From assembly GCA_022478985.1 (NCBI GenBank), contig JAKSZP010017400.1:1-64000 (forward strand): DNA of 64,000 bases. The letters run 5' to 3'. How positions within the stretch are numbered: position 1 is the stretch's first letter; each line of letters starts with the position of its first letter. Below are positions 43,861-56,700 of the stretch, piece after piece. Origin of the DNA: Massospora cicadina (lineage: Eukaryota; Entomophthoromycota; Entomophthoromycetes; Entomophthorales; Entomophthoraceae). The translations under genes and the position numbers were made by a program. Below the pieces are notes generated by a model. That model worked only from the letters and a program-made list of their open reading frames with translations, did no database searches and had not been told where the DNA came from.

Positions 43861-44882
43861 AAGATGTTTACTAAGTAGATATGCAATAACACATTATTAT
43901 GTTAGATATAATCTAGCTATTTATACAGTTAAAATAATTATCTATATTGAAAAATATTTTTATTATATAAAACTTCATGCTACTATTTTATATACTTGAT
44001 ATCAAAAAAATTATTTTGTAAAAAAGCTTTTTAACCTATAATCACTTTTCTCAAACCTCATCAAAAGTCAGCTGTAAGTATTATTAAATATATATACTTC
44101 TTGACCATCTAGTACTAAAAAAATATATATATACTTCTTTATAGTGAAATCTCCTATACCCAAAAAGCTTTTCCTAGGCTATATTAAAGTTATATATAGC
44201 TTCTCATATAAGGGCCAATGCTTTTTTAGTCAAGGAAAAATATATTTATAATCCTTCACTTAAGTATTAGCTATAATTATATAACTCTTGATACTAATTA
44301 AGCTTACACTAGTCATGGCTCTCTTTTTCTATAAAATTATTTTTGATCCTTACCAAAAATAACTAATGCTTATATTGTAATTTTATGATTCTCATATTAA
44401 GGCTTTATATCTAATTTTTATTGAATAAACTTTAATCATAACCTAAAAATTATGAATTTAGGGGAGGATGCTCCAGTGTAGGGAATAACCTCAGTGACTA
44501 ATGTACACCCAATTTATGTTAGGATAATGATATGCCAAGAAAAACTGGCTTGGAAATGAGGGTGCTTAAGCACCTCAAGATCAGGCACAGACTACAAAGT
44601 GGAATCCTACGAGGGAAGGTTATGTTATGGGAGATAGGAGAGAAAATTTGAAGTTTATTGGAAAGGGGCAGTTCAGAAGGGGTTTTGTTGTGATGTATAC
44701 CAGCCCTCTTGACAACTTTAACAGCCAACGTTTTCTCCACTAATCTCCTCTCAATTTGACCTATCAAATGGGATCCCTCCGAGGATCTTAACTTTACCAT
44801 TCTATAAATAAGTTAATGTTAAGATAAAATACTCAATTTTAGGATTTTTAAAAATCTTTTTAAAATAGCATAAAGTGATACC
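43861..44882. other. AT-rich interval without recognised genes
   Basis: I see no coding frame, terminus or repeat family here except the 18-bp tailed insertion at 44103. The part from about 44470 to 44882 is less AT-rich and may be a fragment of an older element into which chromovirus A inserted. I could not assign it. Confidence 0.4.
44103..44120 (+). mobile_element. Ultra-short tailed insertion, 18 bp
   Basis: The insert GACCATCTAGTACTAAAA lies between AAATATATATACTTCTT (44086-44102) and AAATATATATATACTTCTT (44121-44139). The flanks differ only by one TA unit. Orientation and core are the same as at 42391. Confidence 0.82.
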
Positions 44883-46170
44883 TGTAAGTCCAAAGGAGCG
44901 CCCCATCCATTTGGACTGGGCGACATTCCTGTTCCCATCTAAAAAGGGTCTAAAAAGGCCATCTGTCCCTAAAGTCACACAGGGCAACCTTGCCCATGTG
45001 GTGAATGAGTGATGGCTAACAGCTTACCCTTTAAGTACCCTGCCATCAGTCCAGTATTAACTTCAAATAAATTAATACAATGAATCAAGGGTTTTGTGCC
45101 AAGCTTTTGGTTAATTGGCATAACTTGGGATGAAAGGCAAAACAAAGGCAAGGGCAACGAGCTTTTGGTATCAAAGCCTGAGAGCCTCAAACCTATGGCA
45201 ATAAAGCCCAAGGGTGCATATTTTTGGATTTTGAAGTGTCAAGTGTCAAAGTGTTGGCAAAGCTCGCTAATGGCATTTGGCCATCAGGAAATGAAGTCCA
45301 CAGGTTGTAGCCCTCCCTAGCATCAAACTCTTTATCCAATAATTTCCACATGGCCAAACAGATTCCAGAGTGACCAGATGTAAGCAGGTTGGGTACCCCA
45401 AACCCATTTCCAACCTCATGGGACCGCCCCTATGTGGGGTGGCCATGGGAGGTTCCCATGGCCCATCAGGTGAGATGCCATTGATCCAGTTGTTAAAAGC
45501 AAAGAAAATTGGCAACTTGGGCATCTGTGGACAAACTTACATCAACTCAACCTGACGTTGACAATTTCAAAGTCAGTTCAAAATAAACCTTTTTTCTTCC
45601 CCCCTCGCCTGAAGTTTGCCAAATTAGGTCAAATCTCAAGGGCTCCAATCCCATCTTTTCCAAGCTATTCCCCAAATCAATAATCTATTTAAACAGTCAT
45701 AACACACTGAGAAAACTTATGGTCAATTCTCTTAATTTACTTAAGCAAAATTTCTCACATTTGAATTTATTTAAAATTAAAATGAAAGTTTAAAAATTTT
45801 CCTTTTTCAAGCTCCTGTGACATCTTTAATGTGGCCCCACGTCCTGCATATTGACTGGGTCAGCCCAGCCATATCCTTAATGTCATCAATTGTCAAAGCC
45901 ACTTGGGCCTATTGTGTCAAGGCCCTTACAATTATTTCCTTGATCTTGCAACTCCCTACGCCAAGCTAATTGTCTTTGAGGTTACAATAAATTGGGTTTT
46001 TAGCCAATTTGTTACAAATGCAGTCCATCGGTCCAACATTATTAATAAACTTCCTGCCAACTTAAACGTAGTTCAAGCGGCAATGCCCCTGAAATTCTGG
46101 ATCAACTTTTGGGTGCTTTTTCATCCCAACTGGCAGGCCAGTCTCAATATTATCTGACGTTGCTCTGACA
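44883..46170 (+). repeat. 5' LTR of chromovirus A
   Basis: Starts TGTAAGTCCAAAGGAG and ends TTGCTCTGACA. Collinear with 50022-51310 and with the solo LTR at 400-1556. Confidence 0.92.
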
Positions 46171-46439
46171 TAATTGACCATCCATTGTTTCTGTCCATTT
46201 CAGCCCTTCTTGTTGAGATGAGTGACGCAGTGGTCGCCATCCTCCTTATTAATGTTCATTCAGCAGCTTGCCTTTTGTTTGTCTGATTAATCGCTTTTCT
46301 ATAAGAAAATCCCAGATGGCTTTATAGGAATTTATTCATGGTCAACTTGTTCCATCACCCTTTTCTTTCCTCTTGGTCCGCCCTCAAAATGGGAAATTCA
46401 TGATTTGATTTACTGGATTGGTCTTGGGTTCTGTTCCCA

Positions 46440-49400
46440 ATGCTGAACCAGTATCCCTTTTGGTCCCAGGTCCTGATGGCACCCCTAAGTCTGAGTTGGT
46501 GTTTCAGCTCACCTGCCTTTTCAATATCTTTGGTGTCTGCAGAAATGACTGTATCCACCAATAAACAAAATTTCGTCTACCTTTTATTTCCAGTAAAATT
46601 TAGTATTGGAGCTCATCAGGTGTCCTTCAAGGCTTTGGTTGATACTGGAGCCGCAGATAACTTCATGAGTCTGGAGTTGGCTCAGCAGCTTGACCTTGAC
46701 CTGGACTTGGAACCTGCGGTGATGGCCACCTCATCAGCCTCCCAGACATCCTACAAAGTATGGCGCCCAGCACCCTTCTCAGTTTACCAGTTTAGTTTTT
46801 GCAATCGCTTCTCAGCAATTCCTAACCTTGTGTTTCCAGTAATTTTGGGTGTGGGTTGTTGGCTTCATCAGCATGTGAGAATTCACCTTGAATATAATAT
46901 GTTATCATTCTCCAACAGTAAGGCGGAGGGTGAGTTTCCCTTTTTAGATACCCTTACTACAACTCAAGACTGTGGATCAGTTACATATATTGTTTCTCCT
47001 GTGGGTCTCTTGTCAGATTTTCCTGCGGCATTGATGGAATATCAATGTATCTTTGATCCTGAAAAGGCAGACCACCTTCCCCACATCAGAATTTGACTTG
47101 GGTTTTGGACAATGGTGCAGGTGATAAACATAAACTGCCCACTGTACCTGCACACAGCAGAGGAGGAGGCTGCCATAATGCATGGTTAGATGACATGCTC
47201 AAGAAGGGTTAGTTGTTCCAAGTGACATCCCCTGTTGCCTCTCCCATTGTCTTTTCCAAGAAGGCAGATGGTTCCCTTCATCCCTGCATGGACTATTGTC
47301 ACCTTAACAAAATTACTATTCATGACCCCTACCCCCTGCCTTTGGAACAGACAACTGGCTAAGCAATTGTCAAGTCGCGCATGTTTTCAAAACACAATTT
47401 AGTTAATGCCTTTAGTCAAATTTGGGTGATGAAATGTCAGGAATGGATTACTGCTATCTGGGACAAAATGTGGCATATTCCTATTTCGAGTGATGCCTTT
47501 TGAGCTTAAGAACGCACCTGCAACATTCCAAAGGATGATCAATAATGCTCTGGGATATCTTTGGTTTATTTGCGCGGTTGCATATATTGATGATACCTTG
47601 GTACACTCCCCTACTTCCAAACAACATGCAAAGTACTAGGAAGCATTAGTGGCTGCCTTTCACAAGGTGGGCCTGTTTGTCAAGCCTTCAGATTGTGAGT
47701 TTTATAGGGAGAGGTTACCTTCTTGAACAATCTCATCTTAAAAGATGGGTACGCCATTCCCCCAACAAGTTGGATGCCATCCACAAATAACTAACTCCAA
47801 AAACCCAAAAATAATTGAGAAGCTTCTTGGGCACCATCATAATCCTAAAAAAGTTCTCTCCCGCCCTATCCCAGTTAGCTGCCCCACTCCATCCAATTAT
47901 GGGCAATAACATCCCCTTATGCTAAATGACCAAGTGCCTTCAGGCATTAAATTCGATCAAGGAGGCGTTTTTATAGCTTTACATCCTTAAACACGCAGAC
48001 CCTTTTAAACCCTATATTGTAGCATGTGATGTATCTTCTGTCGCATTAGGGGCTGTCTTGCTCCAAGAGCACAATGCGTTGGAACAATCAGTCACTTATT
48101 TCTCCTACAAGTCTTCTTCCACTGAGAAATCTTGGGCCATCTACAATAAGGAGCTGGCAGCCGTGGCATAGGCCTTGACCACTAGCGGTATCTCTTGCAG
48201 GGCGCTTAGCATGAGTTGACTGTGCAAACAGACCACCAAGATTTCATTTACTTCTGCAAGCCACAGAAGTTGGCACACCTCCAGGCCCATAACTACCAAA
48301 ATTTGTGTAGTTTTAACTTAAAAATACAAGTTTGTGAAAGGAACTTTAAATGTCCTCCCTGGTTTCCTTAGCCGTAAACCCCCACAATGTCCAGCTGACT
48401 CATATGAGGCAGATCTCATCACGGTCATTCCACCACTCAGATCTTGGCCCTTTTTCCTCCCATAGTTTCAGTAGCAGATCTAGCTTCAGATGAACCTTTT
48501 ATTTCGCAGGTCTTAGAAGCTCAGACAGCCTTCGTGGAAGGGGTGGAACTTTTGGAGAGGTTGTCCCTCCCTTCCTCCAAGCATTTCCTTTGTTCTCTAT
48601 CCAAAAGGCTCATCCAATTTTGGTTGAGGGTGTGGGCCCCTCTCCTTCTCCGAGATTAAGTAATTCAGGCTCATCACAATCCTCTCGCAGCTTGCCACCC
48701 ATGGAATAAGAAGTTCATTGATTTAAGCAAGCGTACCTTCTATTGGCTGGGCCTGTCAAAGGATGACCCAGCTTGGATTGTGGACTGTGTAATTTGTGCA
48801 TGAACCAAATCAGACTGTCCTTGTAGGAACGGTATCTTGCATCCCTTGCAGCAGGCAGAGGGTCCATGGACGTTGGTGTCCGTGGATTTTATTGCTAAGC
48901 TCCTAAGCTCTAAGGGGTTTACAGCGGTTATGGTGGTCGTAGACCGCTTCACTAAATTTGCCCTATTTATCCCTTGCTCCTCTGCCATTACTTCCAAAGA
49001 AACGGCCCATCTCTTTGTGCGCCATGTGTTCTCAATGTTCGGACTTCCTCAGGATATTTTCAGCGACCATAAGCCTCAATTTACAGCCCAGTTTTGGAAC
49101 AAGCACTTGGCAATTTTGAGGATCACACATTGTCATTCTACTGCGTACCAAATACAGTCAGATGGTAAACTGAGCAGGTTAACCAGATCCTAGAACAGTA
49201 CCTGATGTGCTACGCTGCAGCCGCTCAGGATACTTGTGCAGATGACCTTCCCCTCGCCCAGTTTGCATATAACAATGGAACACATGCGTCCTTGGGTTTC
49301 TCAACATATGAGGCTACCTTGGGGTATAACCCTTCTTTCTCAGTTGGCTCATGATTCCGCCCAGAGGTACCAGCTGCAGCCCAACATGCTCAGCACATTT

Positions 49401-49930
49401 GGGCCACGCAGTCCTTAGTTCAGGAGCACTTAACTAAGGCAATAATTGAATATAAGAATTTCGCAGATCAGAAGCAGATCCTGGCGCACAAGATAGAGGT
49501 TTCCCATGTCATGCTTGACATGCAGCACTTGCGCATGCAGGTGCCATCATGTAAGTTTTCCAGAAAGCGCTCAGGTCCCCAACTGGTAGAAGAGGACTTG
49601 GAAAATGGTGCCTTCCATTTAAAATTGCCACTCCACTGGAAGCAACACCCACTTTTACATGTGTCTCAGTTGTCCCTTTTTAAGGGGATGATCCCCTAAG
49701 ACCCTGAGCCCATTGTGATCAAGTGAGCTGAGGAATCCAAAGTGGAGGGCATCCTGTCTTCCGCCAAATCCTATTGATCAGTCCAATATCTTGTTGCATG
49801 GAAAGGCTATTAAGCCTACAAAAACAGCTGGGTAAGCGCTTGGGACTGTGCCAACTGCTTGGAGCTCATCAAGGCCTTCCATGTCACCCATCCTGATGCT
49901 CCCTGCCCTCCCCTAAAATCGATATACTAA
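46440..49930 (+). pseudogene. Chromovirus A pol with chromodomain
   Basis: The protease (intact open stretch 46440-47096) has LVDTGAADNFMS, with the catalytic triad DTG at 46641-46649. RT contains MPFELKNAPATFQRMINN and AYIDDTLVHS (YIDD at 47583-47594), with many stops. Integrase is well preserved at 48837-49193: SVDFIAKLL, VMVVVDRFTKFALFIPC, FSDHKPQFTAQFW. Near 49163 a one-base deletion shifts the frame just before the third acidic residue. The chromodomain (QYLVAWKGY, then NSWVSAWDCANCLELIKAFH) lies at about 49770-49895. Chromodomains direct such elements to modified chromatin. Confidence 0.87.
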
Positions 49931-50021
49931 TAGTGATCAAGCATCCCATGGACCATAAGAATGTGGCCCTTGCTCAATTCCTTGGTGGTGGCGCCACCCC
50001 TTTAGCAAAAGGAAATGGTAA

Positions 50022-51310
50022 TGTAAGTCCAGAGGAGCGCCCCCTCCGTTTGGACCAGGTGAAATTCCCGTTCCCATCTATAAAGGGTCCAAAAAGGCCA
50101 GCTGCCCCTCTCATCACACAGGATGACCTTGCCCATGTGGTAGACGAGCGATGGGTAACAGCTTACCCTTTAAGGACCCCACCAACAGTCTCAGTATTAA
50201 CTTTGAACAAATCAATACAACTAATCAAGGGGATTTTTGCTGAGCTTTCAGTTAGTTGGCATTGTCTTGGGATGAAAGGTTTAAACAAAGTCAAAGGCAA
50301 CGAGCCTCAACATCAAAGCCTGAGAGCCCCAAACCATGGCAGCAAAGCCTGACAGGCACATTTGTTCAGATAATGAAGTGTCAAGTGTCAAATTGCTGTC
50401 AAAACTCACTGATGGCATTAGGACATCAGAAAATGAAACCCACAGCTTAAAACCCTCCCCAGACACTCCAAAATCTTTGTCCAATAATTCCCACTTGGCC
50501 AAACAGATGCCAGAGTGACCAGATGTAGGCAGGTTGGGTACCCCAAACCCATTTCTAACCTCATGGGATCGCTTTATGTGGGGTGACTATGGGAGGTTTC
50601 CGTGGCCCATCAGGAGAGATGCTGTCAATCCAGTAGTTAAAATCAAAGAAATCTGTCAACTTAAGTGTCCATGGATGAACCAACAGATATTTGGCCTGCT
50701 ACTGACAATTTCAAAGTTGGTTCAAAATAAATTCTTCTTCTTCCCCCTCACCCAAAGTTTACCAGTTCAGTTAAAATATAAAGGGCACCAATCTCTTGTT
50801 CTCCAAGCTATTCCCCAAATCAATCATCTATTTAAACAGTCATAACACACTGAAAAATTGATGGTCTATTTTTTATTTCACTTCAACAAAAATTTTTCAC
50901 GTTTAAATTTATTTAAATTAAAATTAAGTTCAAAAATATTTCCTTGCCAAGCCCCTGTGACATCTTTAATGTGGCCCCACGGCCTGCATATTGATTGGGT
51001 TAGCCCAGACATATCCTTAATGGCATCAATTGTTGAAGCCATTTGGGCTTATTGTGTCAAAGCCCTTACTAATTTTTCCTTTATCTCGCAACTCCTTACT
51101 CCCAGGAACATTGGCTTTGAGGTTACAACAGATTGGTTTCATCGCCAAGTTGTTTGTTACACTTGCAGTCCATTGGTTCTCCATCAACATTTTCCTATCA
51201 ATTTAAACGTCATCTGAGCGGCAATGCGCCTGTCATTCTGCTCACCTTTTGGGTGCTTTTGCATTCTGGATGGCAGGAAAGACTCAACCATATCTGCCGT
51301 TGCTCTGACA
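50022..51310 (+). repeat. 3' LTR of chromovirus A
   Basis: Starts TGTAAGTCCAGAGGAGCG and ends TTGCTCTGACA, followed by ATACC. Direct repeat of the 5' LTR with scattered differences. Confidence 0.92.
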
Positions 51311-51315
51311 ATACC

Positions 51316-52676
51316 ACACCAACACCCTTATTAGCAGGGTGCTGGGTTTTATGTTGGGACAGGGAGGGGAAGGTGGCCAAGCCTAATTTTTATAGTATAG
51401 AAATGGGCGTTATTCTCGAATACCATTATTACCAGTTTTGAACACTGATTTCTGATTTGATAAAATGAATCTTTTGCTTTTAACTAATCTCCCATAGTGA
51501 TAATATTGGCTGAGACTCCTGGCCTATTTTCAAACCGCTTTGGGTAAGATTCAAAAGTCTTATTTTGGTTTGATACTTTAGGAATTTGTTGAAGGTCCAA
51601 ACCCCATTACCTATTTTCTCTTCAACTTTTCATAAATTTTGGATTGTTTGATAAATTATTTTCACCTAAGTTCTCCCTGGTTTCAAATATTCCATTTAAA
51701 GTGGATCCATATTGGCTATTTGTTTGGAGGGGGAAACTGTGACTGTTGATATGCGATTCTTAAAATCTCTCAAAAGTAAACATTGTTGTCTAATTTTTTC
51801 ATATAATACTCTGCAGATTATGAAACTAAAATAAGTTTAAGCTTTGGAGGAGGTTGAAAGCTGGAACATGGTAAGCAGGGAGGAAGAGCAGCCACCCATC
51901 TATTATCTAGGTTATGCCCTAGGTCAGCAATATAAGTAAGAGGAAGAGCCCTAGGGTTGGATCCTTTTTAGTTCTGAGGGATTCATGGCCCAGTTCTGCT
52001 TGATAGTAGAAGCCATGGAGCTTACAATATGATCCTGATGTTACAAGCTTTTATAGATAATTAAATAGAAATTATTAAGATTGTGCACTAATACTCCAAA
52101 CTGAGATATAAGATAGTAAGAGAGAGTATGGTGTTCCTTGTGCCTATCAAGAGATCATTCATGGAGGTTTACCAGGATTTATCTTCCTTTTCTATTGAGT
52201 TTGATTTCCCCATTTCATGTTTTTCATCTTAATATTAACACCAGGTCAACCCACCTCAGATATATAAAAGGTTATGATTTTTAATTAACCTCTTGTGCCT
52301 ATATAACTTTCCTAGATGTCACTTATAACTAAATATAGGCATTTCTTACTAATAATATTTTTAACAGTCATAAATGTCATAAAATGATACAATTTAGGTT
52401 TTGACTACAAAAAAGAATGTGATTATCAAATATAGAACCCCAAAGTTATCTACTTTGACAAATCTTATGTATAGCCTTGACAACATTGGGTAAGGGCTAA
52501 TAATGACCAGGTTAAATCAAGGAGTTACAAAATGGATCTTTGAACAATGTAACAACAATTTAAAAGTAATCAAATATATGGTTGTGAATATAAGTCATCA
52601 ATTTTAAAATATGCACATAAACTAGATAATCTAAATAAATTTAATACCACCAAATTTAGTACCATATGCCTCTAAT
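51316..52676. other. Interval between chromoviruses, with a candidate decayed LTR at about 51735-52245
   Basis: No coding frame is supported. Near 51727 a purine tract GGAGGGGGAAAC is followed by TGTGACTGTTGATATG. About 510 bp later comes TTAATATTAACA, and a TATA-like AATATAAGTAAGAG lies inside. This would fit a 3' LTR remnant of another Ty3/gypsy element, but no second copy is in the window to confirm it. The rest is AT-rich sequence I cannot assign. Confidence 0.35.
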
Positions 52677-53360
52677 TGTAACAAGCAGGTTTTCACTAGC
52701 CACAAAGGAATTGGATAGTACAAGCCAGGTTATTGACCACATCATAGATAAGCCTTCAGAGACCCATCCCTGAACCCGCACACCATGTCTGGATGTCATG
52801 AAATATTCTCAAATGATGGTCCCAGTGACACTTCATGTAAACAGCAGGGTCTGTCCCCAGGAAAGCGCTGAAAATGAGGACAATTTTTGTCCTAGATTAC
52901 TAGTTGAGCTCATCATCCTGATCTCGTTTTCTTAAATATATAAATTAAAATTATCTTATAAATAATTCGATATGTTAGCAATGTTTTTATAATGAATATT
53001 TTAACAAAAAATGAAACTAAACTCTTAGTTATTACCTTTCCCTTAATATAGCACTGCAAATCCTAAACTAAGCTTCTTCTTTACCCTAAGCTCTTGAGTG
53101 ATAACCAGATTATTGTCTGCTAAGGCTCAATATCCCATTTGATCATAATTTGGAGAATTTGAAACGTCAGTGTTACATTCCGCTTGATCAGTCTCTGCTC
53201 CTGAATATTTGGATTTCTTACCTTCTACACTCCAATTCACAATCTGATGTTCCATTGATCTCATTTTATCTTAACTTATCTTCAATTTATCAGCGAAATC
53301 TGATATTTTGCTAACTAGGTTGATGTGTGGACCAGGATTCACCTGATCCATTAAATCACC
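52677..53360 (-). repeat. 3' LTR of chromovirus B
   Basis: Shares CCACAAAGGAATT, TAGTACAAGCCAGGT, CTTCAGAGACCCATCCCT and CTAACTAGGT-ATGTGTGGA with 58678-59345. Its inner edge is uncertain by about 10 bp. The chromodomain frame appears to read into the LTR before stopping. Confidence 0.85.
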
Positions 53361-56300
53361 ACCTTGTAAGGACCAGAATTCCCAGATCTTCTCTGGGCAC
53401 TGCGCGCATTCTTTCAGTGTTTGCCACATTGCTTCCTCCACTGGGTACCCCTTCCATTTCACTAAAAGCTTCTGCCAGCCTCTCAACCACTGTGCATCTA
53501 GTATACACTTGACCTCCTATTCCTAACTATCCTCCTCATTAGGACTCATTGATCCCAGCTGATACAGTCCTTTTCCTTTAAATGGACATAGTTTTGTAGC
53601 ATGGATTACTGGATGAGCCTTAGACCCTTCCAGTAGCTTTAGTTTAAAAGTGACCTTATTGATAACGCAAATTTATTTGTATGGGCCCAAAAACTTCAGG
53701 CCTATATTCTGACTCTTCACTGGCACAGCATATTTATTAGCTGCCACTAGCACTCAATCCCCAGGTACAAATAAGCAGATCTGGAGCTCTTTGTTGGTCC
53801 ACTTGACACTTCTGCCATGCAATTGCTCATTCCAAGTTCCTCATAGTATTCTACCAATGTCCGCCATGGTGTGGGCTATCTCATTCAAACATTGACACAC
53901 TCAATCCCCAGAACCTCCCTCCAATGTAGGGTTAAATCCATGGTTCACAAAAATGTGGGCCATTCCCACCAATTATTGGTAATGGTTATTATATGCAAAT
54001 GGGATAACCAACACACAAACCCAATTACGTGCCAATCTGAAGTGTAACAATGGAGATATCTCTCAAGTATTTTATTCACTCTCCCCATTTGCACGCCAGA
54101 CTGGGGATGATACACTGAGGACCAACATGAGCAATTATCATAAATTCCGCAGCAAATTTGGCCAGATTTTGACACAAACTGGGGCCCATGTTCCATTATA
54201 ATTTCCACCGGTAATTCATGCCATGCAAATATTTTGTCACAAAAATCTTTTCTACATCCTTTGCTGAGAATTGGTTGTACACAGGAAAAACCAATCTTAT
54301 TTAGTTACCTGATTGATGATCACTTTGATTGCATCCTTCCCTGGACTCTTGGCAGGCCTATTATAAAATCCACGCTAACCAAACCTCATGGATGACCTGG
54401 AATTTGAAAAGGATCTAACTTACCAGTAAAAGCTTTCTAGGGGTTTTTGATCTAGAACAAACCAATCATTCCCCAACATATTTCATAATGTCCGTTTATA
54501 GGCCTTGTCATAAATAAATTTAGCTGCACCAGCTCTACCATTTTTTTTGACTCCATGATGCCTCATTAACAAATATCATGAGAAACCTTAAATACCTCCC
54601 ACTGCATTGATGGATTTGGGACCCATACGTTCAAATCATGGTACAATAACCCATTTTTTCTTCACATATGTGCAGTGGTGGCCGTGTTATTGTCCTTCCA
54701 CTATATTAGCCCATAACTGACGTCCAAATGCCAATTTCCTCTGTTTCTGGTGGATCTCCTCTCCTAATTCACTTCTCCCACTTCTGATCATTTCAAATTG
54801 ATCTGGATGAAACATTGTAGCCATGTTGAAATCTTCCAACTCTGCCTTCTTGTAGGCCAACCCTGCATCTCAATTTAGCCAATCTGCCAGGGTGTTGGTA
54901 AATCTTAGCTGGTAATCTGCCCAAAATTGTACTGGACCAGTTCCACGTGCCATTGGGCTTGATGCTGGTCCATCTTCCTTAACGAGTGATAATATTCCAG
55001 AGCTTTATAATCCATATGAACCTCAAAAGGATGGCGATCATATAACAGGTGGCGTTGCCATCCCCTTAAAGCTAAGACCACTGACAGCAATTCTTTATTG
55101 TATATCAGGTAATTTGTATCTGCTTGAATTATTTTCTGGCTAAAATAACACATGGGGTATTCTAATCCATCCCCCTTCTTGTAATAGCACCACCCCACAA
55201 CGTAATTTGAGGCATCTGTTTTGACCACAAAAGAGTTTCTGAGGTTGGTATATGCCAACCAGGCGCCAAAAGTAGGGTTTCTTTTAATGAACTAAACGCC
55301 TGCTTATCCTCCTCTCCCCATATAAATGGAATATATTGTGTTAGCTGCACAAGAGGTAGGGCCGTTTACAAAAGTTTTTCATGAACCGCCAAGAGAAATT
55401 CATTATTCCCAAGAAATTCTGCTCCCATTTGGTCCTTTTGGTGCTTTTCATGCATAAACTTCCCACTTCTTGTTGGCACATATTTTAAGTCCATTCCTAA
55501 ACATGATATTTCCCAAAAACGTCACAAAGCTTTGGTTAAATTTGTATTTCAATGACTTTAACCTCAGGCCTGTCTTGCAATCGCTCCTAGTACCTCCCAC
55601 ACATCTCACACATGATCTTCACAGCAATTGAAAACATGGGGATATCAATCATACACACTGCACAACATAAGCAAATTTACCAATTAGCATGTGACCAATC
55701 ATCTGCGTAACACCTCTGTGGCATTTCATAGCCCAAATGGCATCACGCAAAACTGAAACATCCCCAAGTGGCATTTAAATGGCATATATTTTGATGATTC
55801 AGTCTCAAGGGTACTTGGTTAAATGAGTCCATAAGATATAGCTTCATAAAAGTGTGCAGCCCATGACCATTGAAGAATATCCTCTATCAAGGGCATTGGA
55901 TAGGGATTAGGGCTCCGTACCTGCATTTAGCCACTGGAAGTCCATACACATGGCCGCAATTTCCCACTTACTTTTGGCACTAATAGAACTAGTGACACAG
56001 AAGCATATTTTGACAGCTCAATCAACCCTTAGCTCAAAATTGATCTTAAGTGCTCCTCCAGTGCAGCTTTTACCCACTAGTTGAAGGGTAAACTTGACAA
56101 TCATGGGGATTTATGACCCTTCCTTAAATTTGAAAAGGATATATGAATGGCCAGTGGGGAAAATGTGAGCCCTCCTGGGACTAAATACTTCCAAAAATTG
56201 CAATATTCCACTGGCAATTCATCCTCCTGCATCACTACCATGCTTAAATATATTTGGCACATACTCACTACTTATCAATCTCCAATTCATTAGTGATATA

Positions 56301-56700
56301 TCCTTGGATTCAAGGTAAATGCTTAGAAAACGAAGTCAATCTGGGACAAAACTAATGCCACCACCACATCCCCAATACCAATGTATAAGCAAAATTCTCT
56401 ATAACGCAAAAATACTCCTTGAACCAAACAGATTCTGCTGTGCTCCTATAGAGGGACTTACTTGCCATGAGTGAGCACTCGCAACATATTGGCAAACATG
56501 ACCTCTGGACCCTCCTGAATATCCAACTTCAATCTCCTTGCTAGTGCGAGTTCAATATAATTTCCTCCACCTCATGTATTCACCAGGTCCATCACCTCTT
56601 CCGTTCTTCCATGTGTATATAACTCCACCAGAAAAATTAAACAAGGATAAAGTGAAGAAGCAGAATTGTATCTGAATAAATTTTTCGATTGCAAATTTGC
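53271..56700 (-). pseudogene. Chromovirus B pol with chromodomain
   Basis: The chromodomain KLLVKWKGYPVEEAMW lies at about 53470-53420. The integrase core shows MEIIMEHGPQFVSK and YHPQSGVQMGRVNKILERYL (54208-54040), where an HG-for-DR change replaces the usual second Asp (SDRGPQF type) and an R replaces the usual third acidic position (TERVNQ type). RNase H is the best preserved part (55258-54905: FVVKTDASNYVVGW, YNKELLSVVLALRGW, VHMDYKALEYY). RT is heavily shifted at 55300-56050. I cannot place the protease with certainty. All enzymes are dead. Confidence 0.8.

Larger units (their letters stand above)
44883..51310 (+). mobile_element. Chromovirus A (Ty3/gypsy with chromodomain), lacking gag
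   Basis: LTRs of 1288 and 1289 bp flank a 3.85-kb interior. The duplication ATACC is perfect (44878-44882 and 51311-51315). The interior has protease, RT, RNase H, integrase and a C-terminal chromodomain on the + strand. The purine tract AAAAGGAAATGGTAA precedes the 3' LTR. Only about 0.4 kb separates the 5' LTR from the protease, so gag is absent. Its LTR family also left the solo copy at 400-1556. Confidence 0.92.
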
